Part shown: positions 25,808 through 34,790 of the stretch, one piece after another
Position numbering within the stretch: the first letter of the stretch is position 1
Layout: every line of letters starts with the position of its first letter
Assembly (NCBI GenBank): GCA_002304345.1
Contig: NEUU01000007.1
Coordinates: 62,001-126,000, forward strand
Source: Verrucomicrobia bacterium Tous-C9LFEB
GTDB taxonomy: Bacteria > Verrucomicrobiota > Verrucomicrobiia > Methylacidiphilales > UBA1321
DNA: 64,000 nucleotides
Direction of reading: 5' to 3'
Notes under the pieces: generated by a model
What the model saw: the letters and a program-made list of their open reading frames with translations, nothing else
What the model was told of the DNA's origin: nothing
Database searches by the model: none
Translations under genes and position numbers: made by a program

Positions 25808-26120
25808 AGATTCAGTAGTTCACGCTGGCGAAAAAGCGCCCCGGACGCAAAGGCAAATTCGGAGACGACTCTTCCCTATAAGATTTTTCCAATTAGTCTG
25901 TCGTATTTTGACAGATCATAAAGTTTCCAAGTCGATCCTTCGACAAGCTCAGGATGACGGGTTGGGGTAGTAATCTCAAAGGGTAGCGAAGAGTTCTAAT
26001 TGGAGTAGAAAATGACCCAAAACATTACCTTCATTCCACGTCATCCTGAGCTTGTCGAAGGATCGGCTTGCATCGACGCTGGAGGCGACCAATTAATTAG
26101 AATCCATTCTCACCTCACGA
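25808..26120. other. Intergenic region with a long inverted repeat
   Basis: 313 bases between the stop of the tandem hydrolase (26121) and the start of the ModD-like gene (25807). It contains no gene. Its main content is the 27-base inverted repeat listed separately; it must also hold the modD promoter. Confidence 0.5.
25933..26065. repeat. 27-base perfect inverted repeat
   Basis: Arms at 25933-25959 and 26039-26065 are exact reverse complements over 27 bases and contain CCTTCGACAAGCTCAGGATG, separated by 79 bases. The word resembles a palindromic intergenic sequence seen in many unrelated genomes. It may fold into a terminator-like hairpin at the end of the hydrolase operon. Confidence 0.7.
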
Positions 26121-29100
26121 TTACTTCGCGTCGCTCAGAAGCACTTCGTACCAGATCGTCTGGTAAGACGATTGAATCGCGAAGACAAAGCCGTCCTTCG
26201 TCTTGCGCACGGGTACTTCGGCTTGCCGCTGTCCTTTGTCATCCAACGCCCAGACCTTTCCTGTCGCGCAGGCGGACTGAATCGTAATCTCGGCGGGAAT
26301 GCCTTCCACCAAAGTCGGCGCCACGCCCCACGAGGACAAAAAGAATTTGCCCGGCACCCAACCCATCTTCGTATTCTCGATGTCCCCACACGCCACCAGC
26401 AGACTCGAACCCGCCTGCCCGATCGCCACGTTCTCTTTCGAGGTCAATCCGATCATCGACCACTGCTGCCGCGTCTGCCCCGGCTCAATCGTGACCGCCC
26501 CGAGCTTCACCGCGCGATTGTCCGCATGGCCGATGACCACCTTGGTGCGCGGCGTATTGATCGTGGCCAATCCGCTCGCAGCTTTCGCGTCCCAGGTCAA
26601 CTCACCGCCATCGCTGGTGATCGGCCCCTGATACACGCTCGGCTTGATCTCGTCCTTGAATCCGCTCTTCGGCACCACTCGCAACGCCTGCGGTCGACGC
26701 AGCGCGTCCTGCCGTGACACCCCGAAGTATTCGCCACCAATATTGATCCCGTGCCGCGCGTAAAGTTCGAGAAAGGCGTCCTCGCCCGCGTCCGTGACGA
26801 TGGCCGGACCGGGCGTCTTCACATCCCCGCGACGAAACAACGCCGCTGCGAGCGGCAGGGTCGCCATCTTGAGCGGATGCTGGTCGATGTCGAACTGCCC
26901 CGTGATCCGGCGACTGTCCCAACCCGCCACACCATGCGCGTAGGAATAAACGAAAATCGCATCCCAATCCTGCATCGCGCCATACGCCGCCACGAGGGAA
27001 AACGCCTCCGCGCCGTAGGTATTGGGCGTGCTGTGATTGTACTCGGTGACGATGAGCGGCTTGCCCGCGACGCGCTGGAGCGAGAGTTCAGATAACGTTC
27101 TTGCATCGGGATGATTCACCATCGACTCATTGATCACGTACCAAAGATTGCGGTTCGTGCTGTCGGGGAATTCTGGATGCGACCAGTAGGCGTGAATATC
27201 GATTGCGTCCATGTCCATCTGCAGCGGAATGCCGCTGAACGAGTACAGCGCGGAACCGACCACCACCGCTTTCACGCCGAGTTCTTCCTTGAGAAAACGA
27301 CGCATCTCGCGCCAGTAATTCCGCTCGGTTTCGCATAGAAACCGGACCCACACCCGCTGCACGTCCTTCGGCAATGCGTCGTATTCCTTCTTGGAAATCC
27401 AGTTCTGCGGCAACGTCACACTCTTCGGCGCATGACCCGTTTTCCATTGGTTCCACTGCCGGGTGAGTTCCTCCGTATAGAACGACGGCATCTCGTCGAG
27501 CTTCGCCTCCCACCAGCGACTGAAGAGGCTGTTCTCGTTATTGATCTCCACAAACGCGACGGCGGGATCGTCGACATAGCGCAGTCCGGTATACGGATTT
27601 TTGTGCAGCAACAATTGCCGCGCGTAATCTTTCTGCAACTCGATCATCTGCGGCATGAACAGGTCCAGCCCCTTGTCGAACCGCGGCGTCTTGTCACGCG
27701 GCGGCAAATCGGGATAGGTGCGGCTGACATGCAAATTGATATTCCCGTAAATGCCCTTCGCCTTGAGCTGTGAGAAGAGAAAATCCAGCCGGTCGAGTTG
27801 CGCCGGATCAATCGTCTTGATGTCCTTCTGCCAAATCCCGCGCGGTGCCGGGTATAGATCCATGTGATGGAACCGCACGGCATTGATGCCGAACTTCGCC
27901 AGCCGCGCCGCCACTTGCGTGGCCTCTTCCTTGGCGGGAAAATTGGCCCCGAAGGAAAAATTCACCCCGAAAAATTTGATGCGTTTCTCCTGATCCACCA
28001 CCAGATGTTCCCCCTGCGCGCGCACGAAACCGGACTTGCCCGCCGGGGTCGCGTTCCAACTACTGTAATCGGTCACGCCAGGCGAAGCGTCATTCCACGG
28101 CAACACGAACGGAAACAATTCCTGTCCCTTCGGCACGGGCTGACGTTCCTTCGCGGTGGGAGCGGTATAGGCCGTGGCGGGCGGCGTGATTTGTGGACTC
28201 ATGATTTCGATCTCGTACCAGATGGTGCGGTACTGCGGACCAATGGCGAAAGCGTGGAGACCGCCCGCATCGGTGTTGACCGGCACTTCCTCTTTCCTCG
28301 CGCCTTTTTCATCCAGCGCCCACATTTTTACCGTGCGAGCCGGAAGTTTCCAGCGGAACGCCACTTCCACCCCCTCGACGAGCGACGGCGCATTGCCCCA
28401 CGTCTTGAGCGAATTCATCTTGGCATCCTTCCACACCTGCGCGGTGTTCTCCGCCTTGCCGCACGCGACGAGGAGGTAACGCCCCGGCTTGTCCATCCCC
28501 TCGCCCGTCATCGCCGCGAGCGCCAGCACGGACCAGCCCATGAGATTATTTTTTGGTTCGAAGGTAAGTGTGCCCAGCGTGATCGTCTTTCCATCGGAAA
28601 AACCGAGCAACGCACGGGAACGATCGGTTTCGAGACTGAAAACGCTCTTCGCGCCCGCGACCGGCGTCCACTTCAATTCCTTCGTATCGGAGACAACCGG
28701 TTCCGCGCCCAACTTCTCCGTCGAACGCGACGGCTTGGTCGATTTCGCTTCGTTCTCCGCCAACCGCAATGACGTCCGTTGCCGGAGCGATTCCAGCGGC
28801 GACACGCCAAACTCGTTACCCCCGACACGCGTCCCCGATTGGCATGCGGCCCGAATGGCGGCATCGAGCGAAATGTCGGTGACCGATTCTCCCAGCGCCG
28901 GTTTCACATCGCCCCGCACAAAGAGCGCCGCCGCAATCGGCAACGTCGCCATCTTCAGCGGATGCTGGTCGATGTCGTAAAAGCCGGGGATTTTCCCCGC
29001 GCTTATTTTATCCGGATAATGTGAGTACGCGAACGCGAAGAGTCCGTCGAAATTCTGCAACGCCGCGTAGGCCGTGCCGAGGAGAAATCCCTCCGCGCCG

Positions 29101-30353
29101 TAAGGATTGGGCGTGACGTGATTGTATTCCGTGCAGACGTACGGTTTTCCCGTCACCCGCCGCGTCGCCATGATCGGCACGGTGCCGCCGTCGTCATCCT
29201 CGAGCATCGATTCGGGACCGACCGACCAGACACTGTAATCGCCCGGCGTCGGCAAATCGGGATGTTTCCAATACGTGTGCACATCGACCACATCCATTTC
29301 CTGCTGGATCGGGAAGACGCTGTACGCGCCGAGCTGCGTGCCGATGAGCAGCGAGCGCACCTTGAGTTCTGTTTTCAAATACGTCGTCATCTCGCGCCAA
29401 TACGCGGTTTCCGTTTCCCAGAGGAACCGCATCCAATCGGTTTGCACCACTTCCGGCTGACGCGAGAAAGTCGACTTCGCGATCAGCGAGGCCTTGCCCT
29501 CCTTGATCTCAAACGGGCGCGCGCTCTTGTAGAGTTCCGCCGCTTTCTCCAACGACTCGTAGCGGCGCATCAGCCACGCGGTCCACAAGTCGCGCAATTG
29601 CCCCGCGAACGGCTCAGGCAGCGCATCCAGTTTTTTCTCCCACCACGTGCTGATGAGGCCGTTCTCGTTGTTGATCTCCACAATGGCGACAGCGGGATCA
29701 TCCACGTACGCCAGCTTTGTGTAGGGATTCACATGCGCGAGCAAATCACGCGCATACTGTTTCTGCCGGTCGATCATCGCGCGATTGAACAAGTCCACGC
29801 CCTTGTGCATCCGGGGCAGTTCCTTGATGTCCTTGAACTCGGGGTAGGTGCGCGAAACCTTGAGATTCAGGTCCGCGTAAATACCGCGCTCCTTCAACTG
29901 CGCGATGAAGTAATCCAGCTTGTCCAGTTGCGCCGGATCGAGAGTGAAACCGTCCGGCAGGAAAATCCCGCGCGGTGCGCTCTCCTTGTCCATGTGATGA
30001 AACCGCACGCAATTGATGCCAAACTTCGCCATCCGCGCCGCGACTTTTTCCGCCGTCGCATGATCGAGGAAGTTCGACCCGAAACACAGGTTCACCCCGA
30101 GCAACCGCATCCGCTTCGTCGTGCCATCCGCCTTCGTGACGACGAGATGCCCATTCTCCACCCGGACAAAACCGTCCCGGCCCGCCGGTTTCTCCAGCCA
30201 GCCACTCACATTCGCGACCGACTCGGAACTGTCATCCCACGGCAGGACGAAGGGAAACAATTTTCCCGCCGGCTCCGCCGTCGCTTCCGCGGCGCGTGCC
30301 GCCAGAGTCAGAGTGAACACAAAAGTCAGCAGAACGAAACAGAAACGCAGCAT
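26121..30353 (-). CDS. Secreted tandem glycoside hydrolase with two complete catalytic units
   Basis: A 1410-residue exported protein made of two homologous halves. A signal peptide (MLRFCFVLLTFVFTLTLAARA) precedes unit 1, about 30-725; unit 2 is about 742-1410. Each has an opening FPFVLPW(D/N)D, a (beta/alpha)8-type domain with FHHMD and APRGI, a putative acid/base in INNEN (Glu230, Glu940), a putative nucleophile in TEYNH (Glu409, Glu1104), the segment YDIDQHPLKMATLP or its twin, and a C-terminal beta-sandwich ending in IWYE. This is the clan GH-A cellulase-like plan, but I cannot assign a numbered family. It lies last in an operon with GH113, so a mannan-like or mixed hemicellulose is a reasonable guess. 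The frame continues about 70 codons upstream without sense; the signal peptide fixes the start although no ribosome-binding site is visible. Confidence 0.82.
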   Translation of the reverse strand: MLRFCFVLLTFVFTLTLAARAAEATAEPAGKLFPFVLPWDDSSESVANVSGWLEKPAGRDGFVRVENGHLVVTKADGTTKRMRLLGVNLCFGSNFLDHATAEKVAARMAKFGINCVRFHHMDKESAPRGIFLPDGFTLDPAQLDKLDYFIAQLKERGIYADLNLKVSRTYPEFKDIKELPRMHKGVDLFNRAMIDRQKQYARDLLAHVNPYTKLAYVDDPAVAIVEINNENGLISTWWEKKLDALPEPFAGQLRDLWTAWLMRRYESLEKAAELYKSARPFEIKEGKASLIAKSTFSRQPEVVQTDWMRFLWETETAYWREMTTYLKTELKVRSLLIGTQLGAYSVFPIQQEMDVVDVHTYWKHPDLPTPGDYSVWSVGPESMLEDDDGGTVPIMATRRVTGKPYVCTEYNHVTPNPYGAEGFLLGTAYAALQNFDGLFAFAYSHYPDKISAGKIPGFYDIDQHPLKMATLPIAAALFVRGDVKPALGESVTDISLDAAIRAACQSGTRVGGNEFGVSPLESLRQRTSLRLAENEAKSTKPSRSTEKLGAEPVVSDTKELKWTPVAGAKSVFSLETDRSRALLGFSDGKTITLGTLTFEPKNNLMGWSVLALAAMTGEGMDKPGRYLLVACGKAENTAQVWKDAKMNSLKTWGNAPSLVEGVEVAFRWKLPARTVKMWALDEKGARKEEVPVNTDAGGLHAFAIGPQYRTIWYEIEIMSPQITPPATAYTAPTAKERQPVPKGQELFPFVLPWNDASPGVTDYSSWNATPAGKSGFVRAQGEHLVVDQEKRIKFFGVNFSFGANFPAKEEATQVAARLAKFGINAVRFHHMDLYPAPRGIWQKDIKTIDPAQLDRLDFLFSQLKAKGIYGNINLHVSRTYPDLPPRDKTPRFDKGLDLFMPQMIELQKDYARQLLLHKNPYTGLRYVDDPAVAFVEINNENSLFSRWWEAKLDEMPSFYTEELTRQWNQWKTGHAPKSVTLPQNWISKKEYDALPKDVQRVWVRFLCETERNYWREMRRFLKEELGVKAVVVGSALYSFSGIPLQMDMDAIDIHAYWSHPEFPDSTNRNLWYVINESMVNHPDARTLSELSLQRVAGKPLIVTEYNHSTPNTYGAEAFSLVAAYGAMQDWDAIFVYSYAHGVAGWDSRRITGQFDIDQHPLKMATLPLAAALFRRGDVKTPGPAIVTDAGEDAFLELYARHGINIGGEYFGVSRQDALRRPQALRVVPKSGFKDEIKPSVYQGPITSDGGELTWDAKAASGLATINTPRTKVVIGHADNRAVKLGAVTIEPGQTRQQWSMIGLTSKENVAIGQAGSSLLVACGDIENTKMGWVPGKFFLSSWGVAPTLVEGIPAEITIQSACATGKVWALDDKGQRQAEVPVRKTKDGFVFAIQSSYQTIWYEVLLSDAK

Positions 30354-30382
30354 AAAAAGTGGAGTGGAGGGAAAATGAAAAA

Positions 30383-30970
30383 TTACAACTCGGGCTCGAG
30401 CCGGTAGCGAAAGGTCAACGTCACGGGTTTGCCCTCGGTCACGGTCAAAGCCTGCGCGTAACGGGAATTGTGCCATACGACAACGTAGTTCAGCCCCTCG
30501 GGAGCGCCGCCTTTTTTCACCGACCCCACGATGTCCGTCTGATACGGCGGCATGTGCCAACCCTTTGGCTGACCACTGGGGTGCAGCGATTCAAAGCTGC
30601 CGTTTTCGAGCGCGGCTCCCTCGACCTTGACGTCATCATAGGCGATCCAGATGTTCTCGGGAACCTTGTTTTTGCCCTTGATGTTCGGTCCGGCAAGATT
30701 CAGCACCACCTTGCCCGCGCTCTTCGGCAGGAAGGTGATGAAGCCCGTCTTCCATTCCTTGCCCGCCGGAAAAACCGCCGCGATATAATACGGAGCCAAT
30801 TCCTTGCGCCAGTCGGCGTGACGACTCGTCCCGCCTTCCGACATTTTCCGCACCACGATCTCGATCTGGTCTTTCTCGGCGATGAGATCAATCCGCGCGT
30901 CGTCGCGCTCATCGGCCTGCAAGGCGGGCAGCCAGACCAACATCACTAATAGCCAGACTACTTTTTTCAT
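30383..30970 (-). CDS. Small exported beta-sandwich (CBM-like) protein of unknown function
   Basis: A 195-residue protein with a clear signal peptide (MKKVVWLLVMLVWLPALQA). The mature part has ENGSFESLHPSGQPKGWH, a start typical of CBM4/9-like jelly-roll domains, and ends in LTFRYRLEPEL. I recognise no catalytic motif. Its ATG overlaps the GH113 stop (ATGA) behind CAGGAC, and it precedes the tandem hydrolase by 29 bases, so it is probably translated together with both and may bind the same glycan in the periplasm or outside. Confidence 0.7.
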   Translation of the reverse strand: MKKVVWLLVMLVWLPALQADERDDARIDLIAEKDQIEIVVRKMSEGGTSRHADWRKELAPYYIAAVFPAGKEWKTGFITFLPKSAGKVVLNLAGPNIKGKNKVPENIWIAYDDVKVEGAALENGSFESLHPSGQPKGWHMPPYQTDIVGSVKKGGAPEGLNYVVVWHNSRYAQALTVTEGKPVTLTFRYRLEPEL

Positions 30971-32031
30971 AAGCGTCCTGCCACGGAGGCGGTTTTCGCC
31001 AGCGATTCCTCGCGCCGTTCCGGCCGCTCAAACCAGCGACGCAACACCGCTTCGGCCGGCTTGCCGAGAACCGTCCAGCCTGTGCTACCCGCGGGATCGA
31101 TTTCATAATGCGGACGGTTCTGCTGCTCGTCCCACTTCCACCAATAGAGTCCGCCCCACCACGGTTCCTCCCAGAAAGAGCGGCACATCGCCTCGGCGTA
31201 GTTGGCCTGCTCCTTCGCATCGTACGCGCCGCTGGTGCGATATTCCGAGGGAACAATCGCGCCACCGGAAACGGACCGGCACCCCGCCTCGCCGAAGATG
31301 ATTGGCTTGTTTACCTTCTTCGCGAGCTGCCGCAAGTGCAACACCGAGGGCTTGAGATTCGCCACCATCTCCTCGACCGAAACGCCGGGCCGCTGCGCGG
31401 CGGAGATGTAATAGCTCACGCAAATTTCATCAAGCAACCGGTACCACGCCGGAATCTCCGGCAACTCCAGCGTCTGCGGCATCGAGTCGTAACCGAGAAT
31501 GCCCCGGTACACTTCCCGCGCTGCTTCCACGACCGGCTCCCACCGCTTGCTATGGACGGGCTGCTCCGCGTTGAGCAATTCGCAGCCGATGCAATAGTGT
31601 TCGCAACCGGTGCGCTGCGCCAGCCGTCCGTAATGCTCCACGCTCTCGCGCAAGCTGCGGAACCACGGGTCCCAGTAATCGGTGCGGCGTCCCTGAATCT
31701 GCTGATTATCATCCGGGAAATTGATATTCCCGCGCCACGAACTGTCCGCACACTCCACCATCGGCTTGAGCATCACACTGATGCCGCGCGCGTGGAAACG
31801 GTCGATGATCTTCTCCAGTTCGTAATCGGATGGCGTGAAGTGGAAATCCTGATAAAGCCGCGTGCTATGGAACGTCTCCTGCATCACGCTCGCCATCAGC
31901 GCCACGGAGGTCACACCCCGCTCGGCCATGAGCTCCACCTGCGCCAAGCCCTGGGGAGAGGAATAATACCCGCGCTTGGCCAGATAGCCAAAACTCATAC
32001 CGCGTAAAATCGGAACCGGTTGTGTCGTCAT
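30967..32031 (-). CDS. Glycoside hydrolase family 113-like protein (beta-mannanase type)
   Basis: A 354-residue (beta/alpha)8 enzyme without a signal peptide, hence cytoplasmic. It resembles GH113: opening ILRGMSFGYLAKRGYY, catalytic Glu151 in YCIGCELLNAE, the second Glu248 in PIIFGEAGCRS, and the late WWKWDE segment. Known GH113 members cut beta-1,4-mannans or mannooligosaccharides. In this operon it would degrade short chains after import, while the tandem hydrolase works outside. No transporter gene is in the operon. Confidence 0.82.
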   Translation of the reverse strand: MTTQPVPILRGMSFGYLAKRGYYSSPQGLAQVELMAERGVTSVALMASVMQETFHSTRLYQDFHFTPSDYELEKIIDRFHARGISVMLKPMVECADSSWRGNINFPDDNQQIQGRRTDYWDPWFRSLRESVEHYGRLAQRTGCEHYCIGCELLNAEQPVHSKRWEPVVEAAREVYRGILGYDSMPQTLELPEIPAWYRLLDEICVSYYISAAQRPGVSVEEMVANLKPSVLHLRQLAKKVNKPIIFGEAGCRSVSGGAIVPSEYRTSGAYDAKEQANYAEAMCRSFWEEPWWGGLYWWKWDEQQNRPHYEIDPAGSTGWTVLGKPAEAVLRRWFERPERREESLAKTASVAGRL

Positions 32032-32077
32032 ACAGCTTGCGTCTTTCTGTTTTTTCTTGGATCAAATGGCATGCGGA

Positions 32078-32947
32078 TCAGTACAACGTCGACGTTCTCC
32101 GTCGCATCAGGCCGAGCAACGTCAGGCAGGCCAATCCCAACAGCGCCACCGAGGACGGTTCCGGCACCATCGAGATATTGTCCATGTCGACCGTGATCGC
32201 ACTGGCCGTGCTCGCCACAAAAAGCAGGTTCAACGCGGGATCGCCCGTCGTGGTATCTCCCCACGGAATCGTGCCCGTATTGGAAGCCTGCACGAGGGTC
32301 GTCAGGTCACTCGTGAGCAGGTCGCCCGACAGCGACACCCCAGTGTATTTCTTGAGCGTCGGATCGATGCTCAACGTCAACTTCACATACTCCCCTTCCG
32401 CCGACACATAGGAGAGATAGCTGCCGAGATTCACCGCCGTCATCGCCGTCGCCGACTGGCGCGTGTAGAGAACAAGATTCCCGTCATCATACACAAAGCG
32501 GAACCAGTACTTGCCGCTGCCGCTGGCCGTCGGTTGCCCGAGCGTCAGCTGATACTCCGGCGCGGTCGGCGAAGTTGTCACATTCTGGAAGGCCAGATCG
32601 ATGCTGAAGGTCCAGGTGGAGAGACTGGAAAAACCCGACACCGTGCTGCCTAGATTCAGGACGTTCCCATAGGCACCGCTCGTGTTGTTGTCCGTCAATC
32701 GTCCCGCCCACGAACCCGACGCCGGATTAGTCGATGAAATCGTGGCGCCTCCGGCATAACCGCCCGGAATGGTCCAATTGGCCGCCGTATCCGCATCGGT
32801 TTTGCCGTTGATGACCGAACCGGCCACATATTGATTCGGACTCGTGCTGTCCGACAGTTCAAAGCCCGTCGAGTAATCGGCCCACGCCGGACTCCCTACG
32901 GTCACCCACAGGAACGCCCCCATCAAGGCGGTTTTCATTCGATTCAT
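32078..32947 (-). CDS. PEP-CTERM sorting domain-containing protein
   Basis: A 289-residue surface or exported protein. It has an N-terminal signal peptide (ALMGAFLWVTVGSPAWA), a Ser/Thr/Gly-rich beta domain with TWTFSIDLAFQNVTT and YWFRFVYDDGNLVLYT that looks LamG-like, and a C-terminal sorting signal: VPEPSSVALLG, a short hydrophobic helix, then RRRTS. PEP-CTERM proteins are cut by an exosortase and commonly end in the extracellular matrix. The exosortase gene is not in this window. GAGAGG precedes the ATG. The position inside a hydrolase operon suggests a role in holding enzymes or glycans at the surface. Confidence 0.88.
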   Translation of the reverse strand: MNRMKTALMGAFLWVTVGSPAWADYSTGFELSDSTSPNQYVAGSVINGKTDADTAANWTIPGGYAGGATISSTNPASGSWAGRLTDNNTSGAYGNVLNLGSTVSGFSSLSTWTFSIDLAFQNVTTSPTAPEYQLTLGQPTASGSGKYWFRFVYDDGNLVLYTRQSATAMTAVNLGSYLSYVSAEGEYVKLTLSIDPTLKKYTGVSLSGDLLTSDLTTLVQASNTGTIPWGDTTTGDPALNLLFVASTASAITVDMDNISMVPEPSSVALLGLACLTLLGLMRRRTSTLY

Positions 32948-32989
32948 GTTTTTCCTCTCACTTTTTTTGGTTTCTGAAATGCAAGACCC

Positions 32990-33622
32990 TTACCACCACT
33001 TCCACCGAGAATCGGTCGCTGGCAGATCGCCCGCGATATACTCCGCGTGGAGATCCACCATCACATAATTCGCCCCGTCGAGGTGCCGCTTCTCCACCGC
33101 CGACCGCGCCGAGGCACCCGTGGGATAGACTTGGTCCGTGTTGTAATTCTTCTCGCCGATCAAAATCGTTCCCGCCGGGTTCGGGCAGACCAGCCGCTTG
33201 TACCGCCACGGCGAATAGAGATTCATCATGTAGATATTGATCCCGTACGAGGCCGCCCGGTTTTCCAGCGGCTTGAACGAGGGACAAAGGAACGGCCCCA
33301 CCGCGCGCGGCTTGGGAGCGAGCCCCATCTCGCCGTCGGCAATCCCCACATACGGAGCGATCGCAAAATACCAGGCCGACGCACCAACCGCGCTGGCATC
33401 GTTGCCACCCAGCGGAAACTGGTTGTTGTGCTCGTCCGCATATTGACTCATCCCCAGCGCGAGCTGCCGCAAATGCCCAAGGCATTTCGTCGAGCGCGAC
33501 CGCTCAAACGCCGTGCTCAACGCCGGAATCAAAAACGCGGCCAAGGCGCTGATGATCGCCACCGCGACGAGAAGCTCCGTCAAGGTGAAGGCCGATAACC
33601 TGCGTGGGGAGAAAGTGGACAT
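32990..33622 (-). CDS. Pseudopilin-like protein with H-X9-D variant motif
   Basis: A 210-residue protein with a prepilin signal A11|F12TLTELLVAVAII, Glu16 at mature position 5. The C-terminal half has HLDGANYVMVDLH, close to the 'H-X9-DG' motif of a large pseudopilin-like family abundant in Planctomycetes, Verrucomicrobia and Lentisphaerae, but with DL instead of DG. It is the first gene of the polysaccharide operon, with GAGG just upstream and a 169-base divergent promoter region shared with a LacI gene. Its exact job is unknown; carbohydrate capture at the cell surface is often suggested for such proteins. Confidence 0.82.
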   Translation of the reverse strand: MSTFSPRRLSAFTLTELLVAVAIISALAAFLIPALSTAFERSRSTKCLGHLRQLALGMSQYADEHNNQFPLGGNDASAVGASAWYFAIAPYVGIADGEMGLAPKPRAVGPFLCPSFKPLENRAASYGINIYMMNLYSPWRYKRLVCPNPAGTILIGEKNYNTDQVYPTGASARSAVEKRHLDGANYVMVDLHAEYIAGDLPATDSRWKWW

Positions 33623-33758
33623 ATCGCCTCGGAATATGCATTAGATTATACGTAAAACCTATTTCCGTCAACCGCGGATATTCACTCTCTCATCTCCCTC
33701 TTGATTCCCTAGGGTTATAGGAAGTTATATTCAGACTTGCCAAAGAGTAATTCCCAGA

Positions 33759-33772
33759 TTATAAGGTTATAA
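33759..33772. promoter_or_regulatory. Possible operator in the divergent LacI/operon promoter region
   Basis: TTATAAGGTTATAA, two TTATAA arms around GG, about 20 bases upstream of the LacI start codon. Symmetry and position suit a LacI-family operator acting on both directions. It is AT-rich and could arise by chance. Confidence 0.35.
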
Positions 33773-33791
33773 AGTTTCAATCGAGAAATGC

Positions 33792-34790
33792 ATGATCGCC
33801 ACCCAAAGTGAAATCGCCCGGCAACTCGGCATCAGCCAGGCCACGGTTTCCATGGCCTTGCGTGGCACCGGCAAGATGGCGGAGGAAACCCGCTCGCGCA
33901 TCCAGCGGGAGGCGATCAAGCTGGGCTATCGCCACAACAACTCCGCTCAGGCGATCCGCACCGGCCGCTTTGGTTGCATTTCGCTCCTACTGAGCATGCG
34001 TTACCAGCACAGCTATCTGCCCTACGAATTGATCCCCGGCATTGTGGCCGAGGCGCGCGAACAGCAGACGCAGCTCAGCCTCATCGGTTCCCCGGACCAG
34101 GAATTGATCAACGAAGAATTCATCCACGAGGCGCTACGCCGCTGGTCGTCGGACGGCCTGCTGATCAACTACACGCACAATTTCCCGCTGCGGATGGTCG
34201 ACCTGATCCGCGACTACCGCGTGCCGTCGGTCTGGATGAACGCGAAGCTCGAAGTCGACAGCGTTTATCCCGACGACATCGAGGCCGCCGCGCAGTCCAC
34301 CCGCCGCCTTATCGAGATGGGCCACCGCCGCATCGGTTACGTCGACCTCACGCGCAATCAACACTACAGCGGGCAGGATCGCTACGATGGCTACGCCGAA
34401 ACCATGCTGGCGCAGGATCTGCCGCTCAATCCGCTGACCCGGCTCGTGCCGCGACCGGACCGTTATCCGATCGTGAAAAAGTGGCTCGAGTCCTCCAATC
34501 GCCCCAGCGCGGTCATCACCTACCGCGATCACGAAGCCTACGCCATTTTTTCCGCCGCGATGGAACTCCATATTCGCGTGCCGCAGGATCTCTCGATTAT
34601 CGCGATTCACGACTTTCCGGCCGACACGGTCGGTGTGGCTTTTTCCACGATGAAGAATGACTTCGCCGCCGTTGGCGCGGGAGCGGTGAAGATGCTGATG
34701 CAGAAAATCCAGAAGCCCTCCGAGTTCATTCCCTCGCAAAAAATCGCCCCCCAATGGCTGCCCGGCGCCACCACCGCGCCGCCCGCTTAG
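33792..34790 (+). CDS. LacI-family transcriptional regulator of the polysaccharide operon
   Basis: A 332-residue LacI-type regulator with helix-turn-helix EIARQLGISQATVSMALRG and the effector domain segments GHRRIGYVDLT, RYDGYAETM, and IIAIHDFPADTVGVAFSTM. It is divergent from the five-gene operon at 26121-33622 and is probably its sugar-responsive repressor. It also lies upstream of the GH42 and GH2 genes on its own strand and could control these too. Confidence 0.92.
   Translation: MIATQSEIARQLGISQATVSMALRGTGKMAEETRSRIQREAIKLGYRHNNSAQAIRTGRFGCISLLLSMRYQHSYLPYELIPGIVAEAREQQTQLSLIGSPDQELINEEFIHEALRRWSSDGLLINYTHNFPLRMVDLIRDYRVPSVWMNAKLEVDSVYPDDIEAAAQSTRRLIEMGHRRIGYVDLTRNQHYSGQDRYDGYAETMLAQDLPLNPLTRLVPRPDRYPIVKKWLESSNRPSAVITYRDHEAYAIFSAAMELHIRVPQDLSIIAIHDFPADTVGVAFSTMKNDFAAVGAGAVKMLMQKIQKPSEFIPSQKIAPQWLPGATTAPPA

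Noticed and set aside
29118..30407. 429-codon open frame on the plus strand
   Set aside because: Opposite unit 1 of the tandem hydrolase; arginine-rich sequence with no family pattern.
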